Shown here: positions 33,052 through 42,319 of the stretch, in pieces
How the letters are laid out: every line of letters starts with the position of its first letter
Position numbering within the stretch: position 1 is the stretch's first letter
NCBI GenBank assembly: GCA_026770025.1
Contig: JAMXDE010000009.1
Span: forward strand, 1-64,000
Length of the DNA: 64,000 nucleotides
From: Craspedostauros australis
Lineage: Eukaryota; Bacillariophyta; Bacillariophyceae; Mastogloiales; Achnanthaceae
Reading direction: 5' to 3'
Translations under genes and position numbers: made by a program
The notes under the pieces: generated by a model
What the model saw: the letters and a program-made list of their open reading frames with translations, nothing else
What the model was told of the DNA's origin: nothing
The model's database searches: none

Positions 33052-36000
33052 TTAGTACAAGAATTGACCAAGCAGCGTCTCACCCTTCGGGGCTGGCATT
33101 GTCTTTGTGAATATGTCTGCCAGGTTTGTCATGGTATCCTCTTTCGCTATGCGAATGATACCACTGGCAACAGCCTCTTGGCATCGGTGGTAGGAGATGC
33201 TGTGGTGCTTCTTCGACAGTGTCGAGTGGGGTGTTGATGCATTCTTGAAGACTGCCTCGTTGTCGCAGAACATATTCGTCGGTCCCTTGATAGGTACCCC
33301 AAACATGCGCAGCTTGTATCGAAGCGACGACACCATCTCCACCGCGAGCCTCATTGCAGTGAACTCCAACCCAAAGGTGGAGGTCTCCACCGAGTTCTGC
33401 CTCTTGCTGTACTATTAGCGCACGCTAAATCTCTAACAATAGCGACACCCGTCGACCAATCAGAAATCTCCACTTTTCTTACCTTTTCCGTTCCGAACGG
33501 AAATTTTGGTCGAAAATCCGTTGTGTCAGATTTGTGTCGCATTTCGCGTCGCAAGAATCGTTTTCCCTCAATCACAGATCCAAAAATGCCGCGGAAATTG
33601 ATTTCTTGCCAAGATGAACCAATCTGCCCAATCAGGACAGACTTGGATCTTGGGTGTGACACGTGCGAATCTTGCCATGACCTTCTCAAATGAATACGAT
33701 CAATCGTGCGATCGTACTACTAGCAACATTGTGAGAAGATGTAATTCACAACACGTGGTATCGCGGTGTTTTGTTCATTGACCTTTTGCACCTCATCTTC
33801 ACGCAGTAACACGCACATTTGCCGTGTTGTCTCCGTGTTAATTTCACTTGCAATTTGCATGAGACCTGTCATGCCTCTCTCATGCTCACAGTTCCAAGAA
33901 GACAATCTTGTGAGCTCGACAGCATTTCAACTACCATACGAATAACACAGTAAACAAACACTCTCCTCACCAACAACAACGACTTGATCACTCTACGTTC
34001 TCGGTGCGGTATCTTCAAACCCATCTACGATTACGTTCTAACATGTACCATAGAACCGGTGCACGATTCAGGAAGATGAGTATCCCCGTTTGTGATCACC
34101 TTGTTGCCTTGTCAGCTGTGTGGTTGGCATCCACAAAGCAATGTGTCGATGCTGTGTTGCCTCTGGGCTCTGGCATGTCCATTGGCATGGCTTCCTCAGC
34201 ATTGCGGTAGAAGTCCTCCCATTCAAATGACTGGAAGCAGTCTTCTGATATCCTGGGGTGATCAGGGTCCATCAGCATCGTTCGTCGCGAAGTGTTCTTC
34301 AGGTATCCGAAGATGTGGTAAGCCTGCTCGAGATGTCCGACCCGTGGCATGGCAAGATGGGATGACAGCAGTGACACTTCCAGCAAGATGTCGACTCTGC
34401 CAATCTCAATTGCCCATCGCAGCACACTGATCAGCTCCTGGAACCGCCGCAATCCATCTGCTTTGAGTTCTGGAGTCTCATCTTCTGCTGGATGGTAGCT
34501 GCAAGTGAATGGTGTCCGGCATCCTGATGGTAGTCGTAGTCCTTGCTTGTCCAACTTCTCTTCAACGTTCTCAATGGCTGCCTTGCAGTATTTCTCCGAT
34601 GACACACTCCAACACCGCGTGCCATGTTCATTGCTCTTCTGACTGAGTGATGCACCAAGATACATGTCTGGCGGCTCAACCTTGTCCCCTTTCAATTTGA
34701 AGACAGAAGCAACGCCATTGATGACCTCTCTGGGCTTATGGCTCATCGCCATCACGTTGTCAACATAGCAAAGCACGATCTCGTAGTATTCGAAACCGTC
34801 GGGTTTGGTAGCCGCTCGTAGCCATACGTCTGGATCAGCCTTCGATGATCGGAATGAGCTGTCATGAAGTACACCTGCCAATTTGGCCCGGAATGCTGCT
34901 CCAGAGGACTTCAACCCGTACAGAGCTTTGCGCACAAGCATGATCTGTCCTTCCTCAGCAGCAAACTCCGGTCCTGCCCTGGTCCAGACTTTCTCTTGGC
35001 AGTCTGCTGCCAGGTATGCATTCTGGATGTCACATGCCAGCACCTCCAGATCGTTCATTGCAGCGATGGTCAGCGCGATCCGCACTGAGTCCCTGGATAC
35101 CACTGACAAGTATGTGATGGATGATGGTGTTGTGGTCTTGTGACTCTCAGCCACAAGCCTCGCCTTCTGTCGGAAGTTCTCGTCCAGCTTCACATTGAAT
35201 ATCAGATGGCACTTGATCTGCTGGTATCCTTTTGGTAGCTGCGACTCATCGCCCTTGAATGCCTCGAATGCCAGTCGAACGTTGTTCATCTCCTTCAGGA
35301 TTGAATCCCACCAGAGAGTATTTATGTTCTCTCGATCAACCTCCCTAGCTTTGTTGACTGTCTTGGGAACCCTGACTCCGTACTTGTGCGTCCTTGACCA
35401 GTACTTGGACTTGGTCTTGGATATGATGCAGTCCCATTTCTTGAGGACAATCGGAATCCACCACGCAAAGGCTGGCTCTCCAGCGATGCGATTCTGGGTG
35501 GCATACTCTATTAGTTGCACCAGATATGAATCCTTCATGTCTTTCATGGCGTTCCATGTTGTGCTTCCGTCCTTCCATTGCACCAGCATCTCCCAGCCCA
35601 CCGTTGTCTCTCTTTGGCGTCGAACCCCGTTTCTGGATGAAACAAATGCGTCCTGCTGCTTGATGGCGCTCTCATCGGCCCTGTGATCGAGTATTTCGTC
35701 CACTATGACGTGCCGATGTCCTTCAGCGTCGACCTGTGCGAAAAAGTTCTCAGCGATGACGTTTGCCATCATGGACTGCTTGTGGCCGTCGGCAAACTCC
35801 ACCTCATACATCCTTGTGTCCGTGATGGGATTGTCAGACGCAGTGCCGATGGGCTTGCCACCCTTGTCCCGTAGCCGCTTTGTCACCTTCGCGAATTCAG
35901 GATAATCCCCCCCCCCCCCCGCGATCGATGAATAACTCCATGTTGGTGTATCCGTTGAACTCGTCAGGAGAGAAGGAATCGTCTGCATGGGGCACGGCAT

Positions 36001-37929
36001 GAGTGCCGAACGTGCACCCAAACTCTTCAGCAAAATCCGGGTCGTCCTCCACCAGCTCCGCCCAGGCAGACAGCGCAGGCCTGCCGCCGACGGCTGCCAG
36101 CCGCTCCTCCTTGAAGCGAGCGGATCTCGCGTCGTCAAAGGTCCGAAAACGAGCCTGGTGCTTGTCAATGCTCTTCTCCATCTCCGTATCTTGCTGCACA
36201 GTCGTCCGTGGGACAGGTATGCTGGAGGCTCGAAGCATCCAATATGACATCAAGCTCCCTGTGGTATCGGCAACCCCAAGGAAACGCCCGAGTTGGATCT
36301 CACCCAACCCCACATCCGGATTGAACCAGACACAATCGTAGAATGCAAACTCCAGGTACTCGGAGATGTCCGGGGTCTCACCTGTCAGGTGCTCGATCGG
36401 TGTCCTCCCACCCAACCCACCAGCATTGCTGGCCGTGCGCTGCATGATACGGGCAATGTACGTCAACCCATAGCTCCAGACTCGCCGCGGGCAGTTGGAC
36501 CGAAACATGGTGCGGTACCACGTCCTTCGCAACTCGCGGATGACGCCCTCAGCGGGGTTTTGCTTGTGCCGGCCGACCTCCGAGACTTGTATCTGGATGC
36601 GGTACCGACGTGCTTTCGCCTGGAACTTGCTGTTGCGTCCAACTTGCTCCGGAGCGCCGTCGGCAACCAGCAGATCAGGTGCACCGTACTCGCGTACGAA
36701 TGCCTCCAATGCGTCAGGTGCCTCCGACTTGCGATCGAGGTGGTACGCCTGGACAAAGAACTGCTTGTTGGCAAAGATCTGGGAGTATTTGCGCCCATGG
36801 ATGTCGGTACATCGCGCATGCATCGTGTCGGTGGCCATGGTGCCGTGGATGCGCTTGGGAAGGTACATGCGATCGGCTCTGTATCTGCGTGCCAAGAGCA
36901 TGAGCGCAGATCGGACCAAATGCCTGGTGGTGGCGTGAAGCGTGAGTCTGGCCTGAGCAATGCTGAGGCCCCACTGCCCGCTGAGCTCTTCAGGCGTCGT
37001 CCGTGAGTGGCGATCGAGTGACAAGAAGGCCTGGGAGGTCGTATCTTGGCTTCTGTGATCGGAATCTCCTGTGGAATCGTCGCTTCGCCTGTCTGTGTGG
37101 CCGTCTTGATTGGGAGCTCGATATCTTTGGAGCTGACCTGTATGGACTGGATGAGCCTGGTGTCGAAGGCATGGATATTGTGAATGGCGTCGCTGTGCGC
37201 CTCGGAGTCCCCTGGATGCACACGGACAGCCTTGGCATTCCTCAGCTCGATTTGATCCTGTTTGCGATATGGTGCTTGATGGAACTGCGCCTTTGCTGGT
37301 TCCCATGGTGTGTCGGATAACAGATACATGTGCGGGAGCTGCTGCAGGTTGGAGGTGGACGGGTGCCAGGTGTCGAGGTAGATGATACTACCATCGGACT
37401 TGAGGCACGCGGTGAAGCAGCCGTCGTCCTGTGCTATCTCCATGGGTTGTCCCTCATTTGGGTTGTCCTGCACAGTCACGCCGTGATGGCACAACTGATT
37501 CGGGTTCACCAACATATGGTCGAGGTCCGGCATGTACAATGCTTTGTGCATGACCGGGATGTATCGTCTTCTATTCGCAGAAGTGTATCCAGTCACTGCA
37601 GTGGCGATGGGGACATCCGTGATGGGCGAGTATGTCTCTGTACACAGTGATACATGACAGCACCTCTCTGTGCAATGAAGCACAACCGTCTGTTTGCCAG
37701 CGACGATTGTATCCGCATGCGAGTCCACTTCCATCCTTGCCTGGACGCCTCTGGCGTTATGCGTGTTCTGCGCAGACACCGTCCCGATCCTCCTGGTGCG
37801 AGCAGAGGGCTGAATCGCAGCAACCTGTAGTTTGTACGCGCGAGACTGGTTTGATGATATAATGAGTGCTATCAGACTGTTAATCCAACCGCCGCTCACT
37901 ATGGCCATCCACCAATCACGCCACAAATG
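33052..37929 (-). pseudogene. Copia Pol (element 2): protease, integrase, RT, RNase H
   Basis: From right to left: a hydrophobic helix (WWMAIVSGGWINSLIALIIS, about 37855-37920), a protease with MEVDSHADT (Asp-Ser-His in place of Asp-Ser-Gly), and an integrase with Asp in TDTMHARCTD, Asp in VADGAPEQ and Glu in NPAEGVIRELRR. Next is a chromodomain-like linker (about 35500-35710; LVQWKDGSTTWNAMKDMKDS). Reverse transcriptase follows with Asp in ACDIQNAYL, but YVDN at 34756-34767 where YVDD is expected. RNase H pieces come last (SQTGILIFLNRAPVLWY, 34044-34095; STFGLEFTAMRLA to LADIFTK, 33052-33400). Two frameshifts, one stop and one insertion break the frame. Confidence 0.85.
33413..34043 (-). mobile_element. 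Solo LTR nested in the RNase H domain of copia element 2
   Basis: The RNase H reading ...VLWY breaks at 34043 and resumes with SVETSTFG-like sequence left of 33413. The 631-bp insert is flanked by TGTAC at 33408-33412 and 34044-34048, a 5-bp target duplication. On the minus strand it starts TGTTAGAACG, typical of a copia LTR, and ends GCTAATA rather than the usual CA. It has no coding capacity. A solo LTR forms when the two LTRs of an inserted element recombine. A short non-autonomous element is the alternative. Confidence 0.7.
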
Positions 37930-39369
37930 TCAGTTGCCGGAGCCGCTCCTCTTCGAGTCTCTGCCACCGAATGAGTTGCCAGCTTGGTCGTTGCGTCCTT
38001 GGGGCTGCTTGGTGAGCTGGTTGACTGTCTGCAACAGGTCTTGCTCATGCTTGCTCTGCTCCTCGCTCGACGTCTTGAGCTGGCTGATCTGTTGTTTGAG
38101 CTTCTTGACCTGGCGTTTGGATGGTGAGTTGGTGCCGCCTGGCCTCCTGCCACGCTGTCTTGGGGGTCTGGCCTTCAGGATCTCGGCATGATATGGCTTG
38201 ACCTCATCACTGAACCATTGGCTGCGGTCGTACTTCCCAATGTAGATGGAACCGTCAGTTGTGATGGCTCCTACAGCGGGAGCAGGACCTTCGGCTGTGT
38301 AGCGACCGGTAGATGTCGTTTTGCACACATAGCGGGAGCTCTTCACCGTCGTTGACTGCTCTGGGATCTCTTTTGCAAAACGGAGAAGCACCTCCTTGTA
38401 ATCAGGGACAGGTTCGCCGTACGAGAGCTTGAGGGCAATCTTGAATGGCTGCATGCCCGGTGCCAGGATGGATCCAAAGATGGCATCCACGATGTCTTGG
38501 TTGTGCATGGGGATGTCGCACTCTTCAAGGGCGTCCACAGCTCGCTGCAGCTGGGAGGAGAACTTTTCAAAGGAGAAGTTCCTCTTGCTCTGGTATCGCA
38601 TGGTCGCGATGGTCTTCTTGGTTTTTGACGCTTGTGCGTCTAGGCTGGCCTTGCTGTTGTAGCGGGCCTGCAGTGCCAGGAAGTTCTTACAGCTATTGTG
38701 CTTGTGGATGGTGGACTGGATGTAGGTGTAGGCGTCCGAGTCTGGCGCCATGTTCTGCAGGATGACTTGATGCACGGTTGCGGCATCCTGGATGAACTCC
38801 TCACCGGTGTGAGGTGCCAGTGCCACCGCGTTCTCCTCCCATGTGAGGTCGAGGTCCCATGCGTCAGCCGGTTCTGCTCGTATAACATACCAGATGGGGA
38901 TGCCTCGCATACCGATGATGGACCAAAGGATGCTGTCCAGTCCATCACCCCAGCGCTTCCACTCGAGCGACGACTTCAACAGGATGCCGAATGGCTTCCC
39001 GATCAATTTGTCGCCCTTTGTGCGTCGGTTCTTGCGCTGCTCGATGCGGTCCGTCGCATCCGCGATGCTGTTGAGGAATGTGGCTTGGCTGGTGCCTTCT
39101 GCGAAGGCAAACTCTTGTCGGATCCTGTGTTGGTCATCAACCCAGTGTGCCAGCGATGCCAGCCTCTTCTTGATTGCCCTGTTGATGAAGATGACATTGT
39201 CTCCTTTCGCAAGTGCATCGCAGGTGTCGTCGATGGTCTTCACCGTCTCGCCTCTCATGGTTGCCATTCCCAGTGGATCAGGGGCAAAGGTGTCCTTGAC
39301 TGCGTCTCTGACTGCAGGGACGCTCAGGCCGCACCACTCGAACATCGTCTGAAACGAGATGACCGCCAT
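37930..39369 (-). CDS. Copia Gag (element 2)
   Basis: A 479-residue intact frame. Capsid-like helical segments (SLEWKRWGDGLDSILW, FEKFSSQLQRAVDALEECDI, MHNQDIVDAIFGSIL) are those of copia Gag. A basic linker and a coiled coil near the end (KKLKQQISQLKTSSEEQSKH) follow, but no CCHC knuckle is visible. The frame closes with TGA followed by C, and pol continues in the same frame, so a Gag-Pol fusion would be made if the TGA were read through. Gag would build the particle around element RNA. Confidence 0.82.
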   Translation of the reverse strand: MAVISFQTMFEWCGLSVPAVRDAVKDTFAPDPLGMATMRGETVKTIDDTCDALAKGDNVIFINRAIKKRLASLAHWVDDQHRIRQEFAFAEGTSQATFLNSIADATDRIEQRKNRRTKGDKLIGKPFGILLKSSLEWKRWGDGLDSILWSIIGMRGIPIWYVIRAEPADAWDLDLTWEENAVALAPHTGEEFIQDAATVHQVILQNMAPDSDAYTYIQSTIHKHNSCKNFLALQARYNSKASLDAQASKTKKTIATMRYQSKRNFSFEKFSSQLQRAVDALEECDIPMHNQDIVDAIFGSILAPGMQPFKIALKLSYGEPVPDYKEVLLRFAKEIPEQSTTVKSSRYVCKTTSTGRYTAEGPAPAVGAITTDGSIYIGKYDRSQWFSDEVKPYHAEILKARPPRQRGRRPGGTNSPSKRQVKKLKQQISQLKTSSEEQSKHEQDLLQTVNQLTKQPQGRNDQAGNSFGGRDSKRSGSGN

Positions 39370-39558
39370 CTTGTTGGTGGAGCGATGTTGGATGCTGCCA
39401 ACCTGATCGCTCGATCCGTTGGTTGATCAACACCAACGTCCCTCTCTCGGTGTTTTCGGGATGCTCGGCGTTCGTAGCTGCGCGCCGTTCCCGTCTCCTC
39501 GTCTGCCTGCATGTAGCACAGCAGGGAAGTGATATGCAGCACTGCAGGAAAGTGATAA

Positions 39559-39617
39559 ACAGAATGAATTATGATGTTTGTAAGCTGGTAGGTGCTGCAA
39601 AGGAGAGACCTCAAGAC
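39559..39617. repeat. 59-bp direct repeat, right copy
   Basis: Partner of 32597-32655. It begins 190 bp outside the gag start of element 2. Similarity stops sharply on both sides, so it is not part of a long LTR pair as far as I can see. Confidence 0.8.
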
Positions 39618-39954
39618 GCGCTGGGCTGTCCAAATTCCACAGGGAGCCCTGCTATCGGACTCAATTCAGGGTTCGCAATTACTCCTCCTTTTGGAAAACA
39701 TTAGAGTACTCTACTTGCAAACCGTTGCTGCTAAGTGTGCATCACATCGATGCTCTAGTGTGCTTCAAGTGACCAGTCCCTCGTTCTTGTTGTTACTGTC
39801 TGTCGCGATTGGCACCATGGTGACATTTCGGGAATGCTGACTCACGGTTGGGTCAAATCATGCTCAGCAGGATTGGCCAAACACGTTTTCATCGAAATCT
39901 TGTTGTATGCATTCCATGTAGTCATGAATTGCGTGGTTGACATGATTCGTGCTT

Positions 39955-40247
39955 TGACGTCACGATCGTGTTCTTTTGACGTCACTGCGCCAGCTTTCAG
40001 CACCATGACGATGTTCTTTCGACGTCACGATCTGAAACCTGTGACGTGAAACACGATCTGAGATCGTGACGTCGAACACGGATCGTCGAGAGGTCCTTCG
40101 AGCTCCGCGAAATGAGAATTCTGCTTGATCGGAACTTCGTCATCGTTGTTTTTTACTTAAGGTCGAAAGCTGCTCGACGTCAGCAGTGTTGAGCCTATGC
40201 TGACGTGGTGCACAATCCCGAGACCAATCCAATCGCCTTTGACGTCA
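39955..40247. promoter_or_regulatory. Cluster of eight ACGT-core (CRE/bZIP) sites upstream of the thioredoxin-like gene
   Basis: Full TGACGTCA palindromes lie at 39955-39962, 39977-39984 and 40240-40247. Variants are GACGTCAC at 40021-40028, TGACGTGA at 40042-40049, TGACGTCG at 40067-40074, GACGTCAG at 40176-40183 and TGACGTGG at 40201-40208. A CACGATCT/AGATCGTG inverted repeat spans 40052-40068. The last site is 340 bp before the ATG at 40587. In diatoms TGACGT elements are bound by bZIP proteins, including aureochromes, in CO2, cAMP and light control. Regulation of this gene is inferred from position. Confidence 0.7.
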
Positions 40248-40586
40248 CGTTCGCATCATCACACACAACTTCACACGATTTTTCGCACCAAAGTGTCGAG
40301 AACTGCAAACAGAACATCATCACAAGGGCGAACAGGAACGGACCAGACACGAAAAGCCAAACAACCAAACTTCCTCGCAAGGTGTTTGCCCAAGACCAGC
40401 ATCTGCACGAACAAGGCACACATGGACATCCTCAGACCTCCCTCATCATCTCATAAAATCTCAACGATCCGATCAGGTATCATAACCATCACAACCATCA
40501 CAACCAACCAGCCATCAAACCTCTCTACCACGCTCATTGAGACTCCAACACAACCACAAACTACAGCTACAGCTACACTCCACAAG

Positions 40587-41510
40587 ATGCAGACCAACAA
40601 CATGAACCAATCCTCCAGCCAACTGTCGTCGGGAAGCGCAATGCTCGGCAAGCGCTCCCTCGTGGTTTGCCTCGCCCTGCTGTCCAGCATGTCGGGCGTC
40701 GATGCCTTCGCGGCACGTGCGCCAGCCTCCACCAGCAGCATCAGCAGCCCAGCCACCACGGATGCCGCATCCTCGGTCGAATCCACCATGCCAGCCTTCG
40801 TCCAAAACAGAAACCCAATCTCTCCAGAAGCCATGCGCTCCGCACCAACCCTCCCAAGGGCAGCCACCACCCCTAGCATGGCCAGCGCCCGCGGTCTGTT
40901 CACCAGAAAGAGCCGCCATGCCTCCAACCTTGCGCAGGCCCCACCGGCGCCACAGCAGCGATCGCCATTCGCAGATGCCGAGCAGTCGGTCACATCGCAC
41001 GCCGACTGGATGGAGCTACTGCACGGAAACCCGGACTACCTTGAGGACGAGATCACGGTCGTCAAGTTCCACGCCTCGTGGTGCCAGTCCTGCAAGAGGC
41101 TCAACCACCAGTGGCAGGGCAAGGTCCTGCGCAAGTACGCCGGTATGGATGGAATCGCATCACCGACGGAGGGCAAGAACACCTTCAAGTTCGCCTCAGT
41201 CGAGTTCGGAAAGAACAAGCAGCTCTGCGAGTCGCTGGGCATCAACAAGCTCCCCACCGTCAAGTACTTCTACAAGGGCCAGCTGCTGTCATCGCTGACC
41301 GGCGGCGCAAAGAAGATGCCACAGTATACCGACGCCTTCGAGACCTACCAAGCAGCAACGCCATCCGATCTCCAGTTCGAGGTCGACCTGCAGGCACGCA
41401 AGGCGTCGCTGCAGGAAGCAATGGCCACCAGCGCCGATAGCCAAGACCAGCAGCAGCCAAAGCAGAAGGTGTCTCTCAAGGAGCGCCTCAGCGCCAAGAT
41501 CAACGCATAA
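40587..41510 (+). CDS. Plastid-targeted thioredoxin-like protein
   Basis: A 307-residue single-exon protein. Residues 1-40 form a signal peptide (KRSLVVCLALLSSMSGVDA) directly followed by FAARAPAST, an ASAFAP-type import site with Phe41 at +1. Then comes a Ser/Thr/Ala-rich transit region to about 125. The thioredoxin domain (about 140-270) has ITVVKFHASWCQSCKRL with an active-site CxxC (Cys166, Cys169) and INKLPTVKYFYKG with the cis-Pro. A Gln-rich tail ends in a basic KERLSAKI helix. It should act as a dithiol-disulfide reductase in the stroma. The CQSC dipeptide differs from classic CGPC, and the partner is unknown. The start was chosen for the signal peptide; an upstream in-frame ATG exists in a non-coding-like leader. 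Confidence 0.88.
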   Translation: MQTNNMNQSSSQLSSGSAMLGKRSLVVCLALLSSMSGVDAFAARAPASTSSISSPATTDAASSVESTMPAFVQNRNPISPEAMRSAPTLPRAATTPSMASARGLFTRKSRHASNLAQAPPAPQQRSPFADAEQSVTSHADWMELLHGNPDYLEDEITVVKFHASWCQSCKRLNHQWQGKVLRKYAGMDGIASPTEGKNTFKFASVEFGKNKQLCESLGINKLPTVKYFYKGQLLSSLTGGAKKMPQYTDAFETYQAATPSDLQFEVDLQARKASLQEAMATSADSQDQQQPKQKVSLKERLSAKINA

Positions 41511-42041
41511 ACACCATCAGCGCTGCCATGCCATGCGATGCGATGCTCAAGAGAAGCAACACAACCTCACCAATCATTTTTGCCCAACACTCATACTCGA
41601 TACCATAAACAACATAGAACAATCCATTTTCGAACGCTACAGACAAACGTACCCAGAGTACACCATGCTCACTTCATGACCTGAACCATACTACTATGCA
41701 TGTCGGTACTTCACTTGGTGGGTCGATGTTGAAGTTCGCACACTCCGTTGAGTTGCTCCAAAGCGAAATACGAGCCAGAGCAGGGATTGCATTGGATGCC
41801 ACTCTCGTCTTGCCTTCGCATAGTTTGAGGCGTCGACGGGTTATCTTCGACGCACCTTCGCCCCTGTGATTTTGAAGCCAGGGCAGATGGGGGTGACTGT
41901 GTCCAGTGCCGGTTTGGACGGAGAACATTGATGTCCGTATCCGTCGAAGATCAATCACCTTGGGTGGCCATGATGCGAGTGCAGTATTGGGAGCGTCTGT
42001 ATTGTACAGTACGCTACCTCTCTGTCTCTTCCTCTCGAAAG

Positions 42042-42080
<39 letters not shown>

Positions 42081-42319
42081 GAAGCACTTATCTGCAGCGA
42101 TGATGGAGTACGAATAGAGTGCAGCAATGATCGAGCTAAACATGGCGCCAGTAGCACAGCTATGCAAATGCACACTGCGTTCATAAGTAGAATAGTTCTA
42201 TTTCGTTGTAATGTTAGGGGTCGCCGCATGAGTGCAACCTTCCAGACGGCGGCATCATGCTTTCTTGGAGTTCTATTATCGTATACCCCCACCCCTCATC
42301 ATCAGCATCGCCATCAGCA
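41511..42319. other. Intergenic, convergent gene ends with a GATA microsatellite
   Basis: Lies between the stops of the thioredoxin-like gene (+) and the membrane protease (-). Apart from the (GATA)n run nothing is recognised. Confidence 0.45.
42043..42081. repeat. (GATA)n microsatellite
   Basis: About nine uninterrupted GATA units. Confidence 0.95.

Larger units (their letters stand above)
33052..39369 (-). mobile_element. Ty1/copia retrotransposon (element 2), internal region
   Basis: Minus-strand gag (37930-39369) and pol in copia order closely resemble polyproteins known from diatoms and oomycetes (for example TPEELSGQWGLS, VADGAPEQVG, CHLIFNVKLDENFRQKARL, CDIQNAYLAADC). Breaks are fewer than in element 1: an in-frame TGA between gag and pol (37930-37932), frameshifts near 37040 and at a C14 run (35907-35920), a TGA at 34096-34098, and a solo LTR inserted at 33413-34043. 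No LTR pair was recognised, so the outer limits are unknown and the limits given are coding limits. It is probably inactive. Confidence 0.88.
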
